Shown one piece after another: positions 12,078 to 23,300 of a DNA stretch of 64,000 nt; position 1 is the stretch's first letter; every line of letters begins with the position of its first letter. Source of the DNA: Plantago ovata (Eukaryota; Streptophyta; Magnoliopsida; Lamiales; Plantaginaceae); contig CM051457.1 of the NCBI GenBank assembly GCA_028274465.1, forward strand, positions 31,469,313 through 31,533,312, given 5' to 3'. Under the pieces are notes generated by a model. The model was given only the letters and a program-made list of their open reading frames with translations. It was not told the origin of the DNA and did not search any database. A program made the translations under genes and the position numbers.

Positions 12078-15000
12078 CTACTTTTGAGAATCACAATACT
12101 GCGAGAATTCACACTGACAAGAATCTTTCCGAACCTGCATGAGAAAAGAGAAGAATGGAATAATAATGACATAAATAAAAGAGTAAATAGAAAGATGCTG
12201 GTTAAAAAGACACTAGAAGAAACAACAATATCACTTCTATGATATGTCCCAATATTCTACCAAAAGATTTGATAAACTTGAAAAACTAATTAATATATCT
12301 GAAACAGACTGATATATTGAAACTTCTACTGTTGATCATCTTTAACTCCATTCGCAAATCAATTCTTGTAAAGATGCAGCTAGCACTGATTTACAGATAT
12401 TGCACAAACATTTAATGTCTGAACTACAAGATACTACTCTGACCTTGCACATAGAAAACATTTTATTTGTTTGAAGTTTGAGTAGCCATACTTTCGTAAG
12501 TCCAGTGAGCTATGCATTGTAACAAGTTGCCAACATAAATTATAAAACGTACCTTGCGCAGTGTAAAAGAAACCCTCCTTGAACTCCTGCGGATTAAGCT
12601 GTCATTCACTTTGTCCACCTAGATCACAAAATTTCGGGTGAGAAGACATCCAGAAGTATATCAAAAAGTGTTCGAACTGGAAAGTAAGATTCAAAGGGAA
12701 GACTGGAGGTACACATCTGGACGAGTTTAGCATCTGACGTAGTTCTTGTTAACAATTCCTACCATTAGAAATCTGTGAAAGATTGATTTGTTACGCATCT
12801 CTGGGTCCATATTAGTTTAAGATTCGTCCAAGTAAGACCGTTGACAATCTATTGCTTCAAGTTAAAAGTAGAAAATCTATATGCAATAAAAGATAAGACT
12901 GAAAAGTAAGTATTTGGTACCTACTACCTAGCAATATCTTTGTGAGAAAAAAAAAAGAAGAAGAAGATCTTCATGGGTACATAAATAACAAGGCAAAATA
13001 TGCTAAAAAACAGAATACTCAGCTCACAAAATGCTAACATGTTTGCTGAGATCATATAATTATTCAATGTACAGTTGATCAGTACTATAGCCTACAGTTA
13101 TACCTTGTGATGTGGAATGTAATGGTGCCATGCATATCGAGCCTCCCCAGATAACAGTAGCATTGAGCGAGGTGGAAGATAAATAGCTTTTCTCAAGAAA
13201 TGAGAGTTTTTCTCAGGGATTTGCTCTTCAGGTTGCGATTGCCAGTCTCCAGTGGTATACTTTCTGAATTCCATAATACAAGGGCCCGCAAGAGACAGGC
13301 TAAAGATAAATCCTTCAAAAGCCGAATGGGTATCAATGTGTGGAGACAAACCCACACCGGGTGGATATTCATTAACCTGTAAATTTTCAAAAGACAAAAT
13401 CCTTATTCATGTGTGAGAGTGTTACCAAGTTGTATAACATATTAAAACGAAAGAACTTGTTAGCAGTCACATGACAGAAAAAGATTACTGCTGATGCTGA
13501 TTTAATGTTTAGTCTTGAAATTACTTGCCGTTAGTTGATCCAGGGATACATCTGTGGGAAGATCAAGTTTTCGACATGATTTGATTCTCTGAAATACTGG
13601 AGACAAAAAGGACGGAAGCTCGCCGAAGTACTTGTTTGTGTCAACATTCCTTATCTGCAAGAGCGAATAAGCAACAGCGGTGAGGAAACAAAATCAGATA
13701 AGTCTTCAGTAGAGCATTATAGGACTCCTGTTGCTATTTCGGAGTGGGTTAACATGGCCATGATCTGTGGTTTAAATTCAGCTCAGAAGTTCACTGAGGT
13801 CTTTTTCTTTCCCACTTCATAAGAGTACTTTTTATCTCTGATAATTAGTTTTCATAATCTGTAATTATCTTTATACAGCAGTGTTTGAATTTGAATTAGG
13901 CCTGAATTAGACTCATATTCGAGATTAATCATCAAAGAGAAGTAAAAAAAGACAATTTTACAGCTATCAGATAAGTTTACCTTGTAGCAGAACTCATATC
14001 CATAATGTTGAACTCTCCTCTTGGCAAGATGTAGCCATGGTCGACTATCGACAGCTGCAAGCAATTCCTGCATGGGAAAAGAATACATAACCTTTCAGAA
14101 TGGATCAGCGGGTTATCATTTGGCAAAGAAACAACCGGTAAGGACCCAATATATTACAGTATGCATGATCCTTAACTTCCTCTTCTTTAGCAGTAATGAA
14201 GTCATGCACCAGATATAGTCCAGGAATATTTACATCTGCAGCTGATGTTGATACATGAAGGGATTCACCCATGTCAACCTGTAGCGGATTAATAGTCATT
14301 TACCGAGGCTCAAAAAATTAGCATTTATTGAACTGACAAGCGGCATTGCAGCAGTAATTAGAAAAATACCAGAAGCTTGTACTTCAAAGTTCAAATATAT
14401 GAGATCAATGAAATGTAATGGAAGAAAACTTTTAAGCTGAATGAGAGCTCCATACAGGGATGGAGTCAAAGTAACCAAGCTTCACATTGTAGGAATGAAC
14501 TCTCCATAGTAAATTTTCAGCTAATAGGATTAGTATTCATATTTCATGCAATTGGACAAGGAAATCATGGAGTAAAACAAACCAAACCAAACCAAACCAA
14601 CTAAAGCTTTAATCCCAATAAAATAGGAGCAAGCTATTCGGTGTAATTATACATTAGAGACTCGAACAGGTCTCAATACTTAATAAATTATCATAACTTG
14701 AACTGGTATGATATGTAGAACCAGATAGTGAGCTTGCACGTTGCTCTGACATTAGTATAAGGTAGTAAGAAACACTGACAAGTAAAGGTGTTGAACGCCC
14801 ATACCTTCCTCACTGATTGTACAGAATATTGTATGTGCAACGAACGGCCTCCAAGGTCACACCAAGGATGTCCATTCAACGCCTTCATTGCAGCTTCAGC
14901 ACTGCTTTTTTCATGATATGAGACAATGACCCGGGTTCCACTGTCATCAGCTGCACACACTCCCTCTACTTCCCCAAAAGCACGGAATGCCGTAGCAATT

Positions 15001-15104
15001 GCATCATAGGAAAGCCCAACCCCAGGTCCACAGTTAGCCACATATAGGTGAGGACTGGAGTCACCCCTGCCTCTGGGACTTGTAAATCTTGGCAACCCCA
15101 TCAA
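12078..15104 (-). CDS. ALKBH8: ALKBH8-type tRNA wobble-uridine hydroxylase (RRM + AlkB)
   Basis: Seven exons join in frame: 14805-15104, 14177-14278, 13981-14067, 13529-13654, 13104-13376, 12553-12618 and 12078-12134, total 1,011 nt and 336 aa. Residues ~18-100 form an RRM (RNP2 LYVANC at 20-25, RNP1-like TRVIVSY at 58-64). The AlkB 2-oxoglutarate/Fe(II) dioxygenase core follows. Iron ligands are His218 and Asp220 (PHIDTHS) and His290 (RYAWHHYI); the 2-oxoglutarate arginines are in RVSFTLR (311, 317). The C-terminus is Cys-rich (CQCEFSQYC). The plant ALKBH8 homologue carries RRM and AlkB without the methyltransferase found in animals and hydroxylates mcm5U in tRNA-Gly(UCC), working after a separate TRM9-like methyltransferase. 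Intron 4 starts with GC (see separate entry). All catalytic residues are present, so the gene looks functional. Confidence 0.93.
13377..13528 (-). other. GC-AG intron in ALKBH8
   Basis: Exon 4 ends ...CTA ACG and the intron begins GCAAGTAA (13528-13521) and ends TTTACAG before GTT AAT GAA. The GC donor otherwise matches the consensus perfectly, as is usual for the rare GC-AG class. Both flanking exons are strongly conserved (DQLT / VNEYPPG), which fixes the junction. Confidence 0.85.
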
Positions 15105-15797
15105 TCAATTAATAGAAATCTGCACCCCTACCATGGTTAGAATCTTCAGAAAACTAACCAAGATTTCTCGGATTTTAATCTAACGGATATGAATCAACAT
15201 GAAACTTCAGAAATGATTAAAACACTTGAAACTTGTTCTTTACCTTTATAAAATTTTCATTTTATTTCCCAAATACTAGGAAATGTTCCGTAAAAATGTC
15301 CCCTTTTTCATATGACATTAATAACAGAAGTAAAATGGACAACAAAAGATGAACACATTAACAAAAATCCAACGTAACAGGAGACATCGTAAAGGTTTTA
15401 ACTAAGAAGAAGCTGAGGTTGGGGTTTGGTTGATGAATTCGTCTAGGGTTAAGACAATCGAATCAAACTTAATTAGCTGATGTGGAAAAACAATTACTCC
15501 ACTACATATCATGTAAGGGCAAAATAATTGAAGCGATACAATTACAGGAACAAAGATAGATTAGATACCTGATTTTTGAAGGAAGAAGAAACAGCTCCAG
15601 GTTTCAGAATCAGCAGCCAATTAAAGATTTAAAGTTAACTAATTGTGGTTTTATTGAGGTTTTGGTGTCGCACTTAAGGTAGGATGAAGTTGAACCAATA
15701 TGTATGAGAAGCGACTTTAGATTGAGAGACTTCTCATATTTTCCAGTCCGTGAACCGGTAAAACGCGTCTTTTATTATGGGACCATACAGTATACTA
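15105..15797 (-). promoter_or_regulatory. ALKBH8 5' leader, probable leader intron and promoter
   Basis: A donor-like AG|GTATC on the minus strand at about 15569 and an acceptor-like TGGTAG near 15130, just upstream of the start codon, suggest an intron in the 5' untranslated region. The stretch up to the MITE at 15798 would hold the promoter. Splice sites were judged by eye only. Confidence 0.35.
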
Positions 15798-15947
15798 CTC
15801 GTCCGTTTTTCTGAATTATATACGTTTGCTTTTGGAACGGAATTTTAGGAGATTTATATAATGAGTGTAGTGTGTTGGTTTAGTGGCAGGACCCGCAATA
15901 AAGTTGTGAGATAAAGATTTAACAAAAATAGAAACGTATAGAATCTA
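15798..15947. mobile_element. Left part of a Stowaway-like MITE interrupted by the MULE
   Basis: It starts CTCGTCCGTTTTTC after a TA dinucleotide (15796-15797) and runs to the MULE insertion point. The missing right part is at 25813-25862 and ends in GAAAATC-free but complementary sequence (CAAAAAAACAGATGAG) followed by TA. Joined, the element is about 200 bp with a TA target duplication. Full uninterrupted relatives of 199 bp lie at 41290-41488 and 43513-43711 and share the internal segments ATAATGAGTGTAGTGTGTT and ATAAAGTTGTGAGATAAAG. Confidence 0.8.
15939..15947. repeat. Left 9-bp target-site duplication of the MULE
   Basis: TAGAATCTA, identical to 25804-25812. In the intact MITE relatives the word occurs once, as TAGAATCCA. 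Nine bases is the usual duplication length for Mutator-like elements. Confidence 0.88.
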
Positions 15948-16024
15948 CAGAAAATTACATAAACCAACCACTTGAGGGTACCTAATTACAAAAAAAGCTA
16001 GTTTAAATAACTAGTTACAAATAA
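15948..16024 (+). repeat. Left terminal inverted repeat of the MULE
   Basis: About 75 bp that pair with the reverse complement of 25727-25803. Identity by eye is roughly three quarters, best in the first 16 bases and at TAATTACAAAAAAAG (15984-15998). It also contains AGCTAGTTT at 15997-16005, the reverse complement of the word that is repeated throughout the interior. Confidence 0.75.
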
Positions 16025-16225
16025 GGCCATTCTAATTTATTTGGCCCTAATTTTCGCTCATTCTTTCCAATTGTACCCCTGCCCCTTTCTTCCTCTGCAA
16101 GCCGGCAAATAAACACGTATTCAATCTCATTTATTTCTCTCTCAGCTCGAAATCAAATTTCGTTCCATTTTCGTACGGATTTTTTCCTTTTTTTCGTTTG
16201 AAATCGTGAATCGACTGCGTTCTTC

Positions 16226-19219
16226 ATGTTGTTTGCTATGGATTTGTTGATTTCGTTGAAATCGAACGGGTTGTGTTATGCGTGGGTGGTGAGGGGTGAA
16301 ATTTCGTTTTCTGAATTGCTTGATGTTGCAGTGTCTAAGCTTAATCTGAAGGATTTGAATTCGACTCAGTTCCAGTATTGGATCGGTGAGAATCGATATA
16401 TTGTTTTCAGTGATGACGATTTGAAAGCTATGATTATGCTCTGTTCTGCCAATGGCATGAAATTTGTCAATATGGATGTTTTGGTTGGGTATTCTGATGA
16501 TTGCGTTGAAAAACCTGTGAAACGAGCTAGACTGAGCATTGATTGTGAGGACAGTAGATCTGTGTTGTCTGAAACTAGGGTTTCAGTGGGTGAAACTAGC
16601 TTTGGTGTTGATACTAGGCCTGATCTGCTTGAAACTAGGGATACTATTCTTTCTCTGGTTGAAACTAGGACTGGGATGTTTGAAACTAGTGATAAATTGG
16701 TTGAAACTAGTTGTGGTGTGGCTGAAACTAGGGCTGAAACTAGTGGTAGTAGGCCTAGAGGGTCTGAAACTAGGCTTGAAACTAGGGGTTCATGTTCTAC
16801 GGTTGGTAAGGTTGTTTGTGCAGGTCCTAGCAGGTTTGCTTCTCAGGTGATTGTGGCTGAAACTAGTGAGGATCCACTAGTTTCAGGTCATGCTGCGCTG
16901 GTTTCATCTGATGTTCCTTTTAATAATAATGTCAATGAGGTTGCTATTTATGGAGGTGTGCCACAGGCTAGGGAGAATGTGTTGTTGTCTCAAGGGTGGC
17001 ATAGGGAAATTAGGGAGGTTGGGTAGTCGTTTCCTGGAGGTGTGAAGGCGTTTAGGATTGCTCTTGCTAAGTTTTCGATTGCACTTGGTTTCAGGCTTAA
17101 GATTGTGAAGAATAATCCGCAGAAACTTAGAGCTATTTGTAGCAAACATGCTGTTGATGGGTGTCAATGGATGGTTTGCGGATTGCTTTATATTGCTAAT
17201 GGCTGGTTTTACATTAAGGATTTGGTGAATGAACATACATGTGTGCTTTCGCCTCTTCTCGATAAAGGTGATCTGTTAGCTACTACACTTATGGCGGATT
17301 TGATCAGGGATTCAATGACTATCACCTCTGATACTGGTGGCAATGAGATAAAGAAATTCTTCTAGGATTTATACAAGATAGAGGTTTCGTATAGCAAGGC
17401 TTATAGGGCATTGGAGAAAGTTCGAACTGATGTTTTTGGGGACTACCATCTGTCATTCAATGAGCTTGAGTGGTACTTGGAGGCTCTGAAGCGCACAAAT
17501 CCTGGTACTTATGTTGCTCTCGATGTGAGTGAGTCCGATAACCGTTTCAAGAGGTTGTTCATATGCTTTGCTGGCTGTATGGAGGGATTCGAGCACTACC
17601 GTCCTATTCTCTTTCTTGATGGTGCTCATCTGAGGTCTAGATTTAAAGGGTGTTTGTTAGCTGCTACCGGGAAAGACGCTAATGATGGTATGCCTTTCTT
17701 TTTATTCTCTTTTGCGCTCTGAAACTAGCTTTTTGTGTGAGCTGAAACTAGCACTTTACTAGCATTTTGGTGCTGAAACTAGCATTTTGGTCTTTGAAAC
17801 TAGCATTCTGGTATTGAAACTAGCATTTTGGTATCTGAAACTAGCTTTGAAACTAGCATTCTGGTCTTGAAACTAGCATTTTGGTATCTGAAACTAGCTT
17901 TGATGTCCCTGAAACTAGTATTGTGTGACCTGAAACTAGCATTAATATCCCTGAAACCAGTTTATTTTTGTGTTTTTTATCAGGTATATTCCCGTTTGCC
18001 TTTGCAATTGTCGATGCAGAAAACAATGAAAACTGGTTGTGGTTTTTGGAGAACCTGAATCAGGTTTTGAGAGAGAATAGGGTGATTGCGATGATATCTG
18101 ACCGTGCACCCGGGCTAATGGAGGGTATCCCAACCGTTTTTGGTGAGAGAGCTCACCACTTTTACTGTCTTGAGCACCTGAAGAGAAATTTGAGAGATTC
18201 TTTTGGGAAGTGTCGTATAGAGCGTAGTTTGAGGGAGACATTTGTGTTCCGCCTGAGCGAGTGTGCTTATGCTGTGAGTGATGATCTGTTGCAAGAGAAG
18301 CTGGATATGTGGCGTGAGGAAGGGTCACATACTCTTGTTAGTTTCATTGATAGCGTCCCACTTGATCATTGAACAAATGCATTATCTCCTCCGATTCGCT
18401 ATGGCGAGATGTTTTCGAATGTAGCTGAGTCTTTCAATTCGTGGATCGATGCAGGCCGTGGTCTCCCTGTGAAGCATCTGATTGAATTTATACGTGAGAA
18501 GGTCATGGTTCTTTTTGAGAAGAGGAGGAATCAGTCTCTAAACTGGAATGGTGTTCTATGTCCCGAAAGGGATAAGAAGTTCAGGGATATGGTGAGTGAG
18601 AGTCAGCACTGGTTGACTGTGACATCGAATGTTAATGTTGTGAGTGTGTATTCTAATCCCAGCGTCACAGTCGATCTGGATGAACGTACTTGCTCTTGCA
18701 GGTTTGTATTTCTTATTCATTTTCTGGAATGAAACTAGCTCTGAAACTAGGGTTTTTTTTTGTTGAATGAGGTCCTGAAACTAGCATTTTAGCAGCTGAA
18801 ACTAGCTTAATGATGCCCCCCTGAAACTAGTGTTTTATTGTGTTGAATTTAGTGTCTGAAACTAATGTTTTTCTTGATGCAGGTGGTGGACAGTTAATGG
18901 TTTCCCTTGTGCACATGCTGTTGCTGCGATGAAGAGGTCGAGGATCAGGATGGATGATTTCATTGACACGTATTTCCATGTTACTTCATACAGGACATCG
19001 TATTCCTTCCCCATCTTCCCTGTGCCGTCCATTTTGAAGCACCAGATATGCATGGAGGTTCCACCCAAAGGTATCAATCCACCGATTACCAAGAGGCCTC
19101 GTGGGCGCCCGAAGAGTAAACGTATCAGGTCTAGGGGTGAAGTGGTGCAGACGAAGCGATGTGGACGTTGTGGTCGTAGTGGGCACAATAGGAAGACATG
19201 CACTGCTCCTATTTCTTGA
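16226..19219 (+). pseudogene. MuDR/MULE transposase with three in-frame stop codons
   Basis: Exons 16226-17687, 17984-18701 and 18883-19219 join in a single frame of 839 codons, interrupted only by TAG at 17024, TAG at 17363 and TGA at 18370. In order: a PB1-like N-terminal region (FSDDDLKAMIMLC), a Ser/Thr-rich linker made of ETR/ETS repeats encoded by the GAAACTAG word, the MuDR DNA-binding zinc domain (AICSKHAVDGCQW ... NEHTC), and the MULE catalytic domain with Asp in LFLDGAHL, Asp in MISDRA and Glu in NVAESFN. A SWIM finger follows (CSC ... CAH, split by intron 2), then a basic RPRGRPKSKR tract and a CCHC knuckle (CGRCGRSGHNRKTC). The catalytic triad is intact. The three stops are each one transition away from sense (TGG or CAG), so the loss looks recent. 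Both introns are packed with the same repeat word. Confidence 0.88.
17688..17983 (+). repeat. Transposase intron 1 filled with GAAACTAGC repeats
   Basis: A 296-bp GT-AG intron holding about a dozen GAAACTAGC words spaced 10-25 bp apart, with spacers such as ATTTTGGT repeated several times. Intron 2 (18702-18882) has six more. The splice borders are free of the word. Confidence 0.85.
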
Positions 19220-19807
19220 AGGAGTTCTGTTTCCTGTCTTGTTGTTCTTCGTTATGAAACTAGAGATTTTTCGACTCTTTTTTGGTTATGTGTTTTGATG
19301 ATTTTTTATTATTCTGTTTTTATCGGATCGTATCTTTATGAGACAATTACTTTCATTCATTATTTTTTGTGTTTTGATCTGTGTTATGTTATACAATCCT
19401 GAAACTAGGGTCTTATGATCCTCTGAAACTAGCATTTTTTAGTTGTGAAACTAGCTCATTTTGGGGGTGAAGTGGTTCATGTCACTTGCAGCTATTTGAA
19501 ACTAGCTGAAACTAGCTTTTTTAGGTGTGAAACTAGCATTATGAGGAGCTGAAACTAGCTCATTTTGGGGTGAAGGGTTCATGTCACTTGCAGCTATCTG
19601 AAACTAGCTGAAACTAGCTGTGAAACTAGCATTATTGAGCATCTGAAACTTGCAATACAATTAGAGAAACTAGTTCATATTACTTTCACACACATACTAG
19701 AAATTAACGTGATACCCTACGAACTAATAATTGTTTATACGTGATTCAACATACTACACAGCTACGACACTGATTAAGCTAACTAAACACCCCATAGCAG
19801 CACTTTT
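19220..19807. repeat. Convergent spacer of the MULE with repeat words
   Basis: The region between the two stop codons. From 19390 to 19680 about fifteen GAAACTAGC words occur; a unit of roughly 100 bp containing CTCATTTTGGGG and TTCATGTCACTTGCAGCTA appears twice (about 19450-19535 and 19555-19630). Shared 3' ends or a terminator could lie here; none is recognisable. Confidence 0.75.
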
Positions 19808-20753
19808 TTACCGCGCCTCTTCATCCAATGTCTCCTGGCTGAGATCGTACCTTTGTCCTTCACAGAGGAACGTCCTGATGATTTGTGCTCTGTACCGACA
19901 ACATTCTTCGAACGAGAAGATATTATCTTCAGAACCCGTTGATTTTATGCTCCAGACCTCATTGCCATTCACTCTGGCGTCGATGATCTTGAGGATCATT
20001 ATACCGCATTCGACTCCTACTTGTTGTGGGCAATCATCATGGTCCTCGGATGTGAATGAAACACCTCTGAATCTCTCGTAGTAGCTGTCAGCATCTTCAT
20101 CACCAACCGGATTGTCCATTCTTGTCTTTATGATTCTCTCGACAAAGTTGCGCTGTGGAAAATTGTAAATGTAAGGAAAGGGCTTTTTAGATTTCAGAAA
20201 TGATCATGAAACTTGCTTTTATGTGGCCTGAAACTAGCATATTATCAGTTGAAACTAGCAAAATATTGCAATGAAACTAGCCTTAATTACCAAACAGTCA
20301 TATAGAATATAAAAATACACACACATACCACTTTTTCACTTGCTACGTAGTATTCGTCAGAGTTGTCTGCTTTGTGCCTGAGAGTGTTGTAAAGGCGGAA
20401 CTGTGATGTTGTTGTGTCCAACTCAAGTAGCACCCAGTGGCCTTTAATGATCAGCGGGAAGAATAGCACCTCTTCAACTGTGAGTGTTTTGAGTTTTGTT
20501 ATTACGCCATTGAGCACACTCTCTTCCTCTGCTGGGGTCATTTCGTAGTTGAGCATTTCCTGCAATACATTTTTGTTTCTTCTTTTAATTAGGTGTCATT
20601 CTTTTTTTGTTAATGCAATGTTTAGTTCGTGGACTTACATAAAGCAGTGAGTCGAAAAAACCAAACTTGTTCTCCTTTGCCTTTTCATTCGCTTGATCCA
20701 CCAGACGATTCCCCCATAGATCTACTGTCTGCATTTAAAACGAAGTCGTTATT

Positions 20754-21232
20754 TTTCAAATGAAACTAGCATTTTATACCCTATAAACTCCTGAAACTAG
20801 CATATATTGGCATGAAACTAGCACACCGTGCCATGAAACTAGCATTTTTCACCATACAATATCATGAAACTAGGAGACAACCTCATGAAACTAGCTTTTC
20901 ATATCACACAATGTCCTGAAACTAGCATTTTATACCCTATAAACTCCTGAAACTAGCATATATTGGCATGAAACTAGCATACCGTGCCATGAAACTAGCA
21001 TTTTTCACCATACAATATCATGAAACTAGGAGACAACCTCATGAAACTAGCTTTTCATATCACACAATGTCCTGAAACTAGCATTTTATACACTATAAAC
21101 TCCTGAAACTAGCATATATTGGCATTAAACTAGCATACCGTGCCATGAAACTAACATTTTTCACCATACAATATCACACAATGTCCTGAAACTAGCATTT
21201 TAACTCTCACAATGGCCTGAAACTAGCATACA
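20754..21232. repeat. 156-bp tandem array of GAAACTAGC words (Ulp1 intron)
   Basis: About 2.7 copies with starts at 20761, 20917 and 21073. Each unit carries six GAAACTAG words separated by distinct spacers (ATTTTATACCCTATAAACTC, ATATTGGC, ACCGTGCC and others). Copies are nearly identical, with a few changes such as CATTAAACTAGC. The array lies inside an intron of the Ulp1-like gene, and the word runs antisense to that gene. Confidence 0.9.
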
Positions 21233-22604
21233 ATGAACAGTTTTTCCCTTACCACACTGCTTATGCAGTCTTCTCTGATCAGGTATGCTACTTCCTTCAT
21301 CGTCATCCTCTCTGTTTCTTTCTTGTATATCCAACAACTATTTTTTCGGAAACAAGAAAGTATTATCAGATCACATAGACACAGTAATTAACATAAGTGA
21401 TATTTTTAAATGATTTTAAGTGATGAGCATGCTGACCTCTTTTCGTTGTAGCTGTTTATCTTGACCAACCTATCTCTGTCATTCTAGTCGAGGTACTTTG
21501 TTGTCCTGTACTTGTTGTCGAAGGTGAGTCCTTCAACCTTACTGCTTGACTTGTGGTATTGTGTTGCCATTCCTGAGATGCTCTTGCCGGGGTTGTTGAT
21601 TTGTTCCCCAGTCAACTCAACCGAGCTCTGCGACGCCGAAACTAGCATGTCCTGACTCAATTGTTCCTGTGAAGATAGAACAATTGCATCCGACATCTTC
21701 AAATCTTGCACGAACTGATCCTGAGAAGAGGCGACCATTGTTGTGTCATGTGATGTCTTCATCTTCTTTTTATTGTCATTGTAGACAAACTGATCGTCCC
21801 TCTTCACCGGCTGTCGATCTTTTTGCTTTATTCTCTGCACGTACGATGCTGGTTTCGATGTAGTGACAGGAATTGCTGCTATTGGTGTGGTGCTGTCATC
21901 TACATCGTCATCAACATCGTCGTGTTGCTGTTGTTGTGCCCTTCCTCCTCTCCTTCCTCTTCCCCTTCCTGTCCTTGCTCTCCCTCGCCCCCTGCCCTTT
22001 CTTGTGTGTCTCTGTTGGTATCATGCACCATTTCTCGTACTCACTCGCCTTCATCTCTAGCGACAGGTTTTCATTGCGCAAATCAGCTGCGACTTCCTCC
22101 ACTTCAACCATTTTTTGATGCATCTGTGCATTTGTTTCTTCCAGGGTTTCTATCTTTCGTCCCATCTCTTGCACACTATTCTTGAGATCGAGATTTTCAG
22201 CCAATGTCTTATTCAGTTTGGCTTGAAGGGTATTGGTCGAGCTGTGTGCTTGCTGGATACGGTTATCTTTCATTGTCACACCAGCTTTCAGACTGCTGAT
22301 CTCTTTATTTGCTTCTTCGAGCTTAGCTTTCAGCTTCTTGTTTTCAGCATCGGTTCTCGACACTAGGGTCAACAATCTCTCCCTGTCACTGTTGGATGAA
22401 TTTAGCTCGGCTTGCACCGTTGCTCTTTCTCTGTTTGCTTGTTCAAACGATGCTTTCATCGTAGTATACATACTCATCATTTTTTCTGTTTGTCTTATTT
22501 GCTCCACATACTTTCCTTTGTAGTCCTCCTCCTCCTCGTCATCTTCCTCCTCGTCATCCTCCTCCTCATCATCCTCCTCCTCTCCCGAAGTGTCTGAAAC
22601 TAGC

Positions 22605-23300
22605 AGAGATTAGCATGAAATTAGCTTTTTTCATATCATACATTCTGAAACTAGCATTTTACACCGTACAATATCCTGAAACTAGCATAAAGTGTCATGA
22701 AACTAGCTTTTCATATCACACAATGTCCTGAAACTAGCATTTTATACACTGTAAACTCTGAAACTAGCATATATTGGCATGAAACTAGCATTATAACTCA
22801 CATAATGTACTGAAACTAGCATATAATGGATTGAAACTAGCATTTTACACCGTACAATATCCTGAAACTAGCATAAAGTTTCCTGAAACTAGCATAAAGT
22901 GTCATGAAACTAGCTTTTCATATCACACAATGTCCTGAAACTAGCATTTTATACACTGTAAACTCCTGAAACTAGCATATATTGGCATGAAACTAGCATT
23001 ATAACTCACATAATGTACTGAAACTAGCATATAATGGATTGAAACTAGCATTTTACACCGTACAATATCCTGAAACTAGCATAAAGTTTCATGAAACTAG
23101 CATAAAGTGTCATGAAACTAGCTTTTCATATCACACAATGTCCTGAAACTAGCATTTTATACACTGTAAACTCCTGAAACTAGCATATATTGGCATGAAA
23201 CTAGCATTATAACTCACATAATGTACTGAAACTAGCATATAATGGATTGAAACTAGCATTTTATTGCATATAATATACTGAAACCAACATAAACTAGCAT
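22605..23300. repeat. 208-bp tandem array of GAAACTAGC words (Ulp1 intron)
   Basis: About three copies; the landmark TCATATCACACAATGTC occurs at 22711, 22918 and 23126. Each unit holds about eight GAAACTAGC words. Some spacers (ATTTTATACACT, ATATTGGCA, TATCACACAATGTC) are shared with the 156-bp array at 20.8 kb, so the two arrays have a common source. Confidence 0.9.

Noticed and set aside
21823-22597. Plus-strand open frames of 60-120 codons opposite the coiled-coil region
   Set aside because: They are Leu/Ser/Phe/Val-rich reverse images of the Glu/Lys/Arg-rich coiled-coil and acidic exons on the minus strand.
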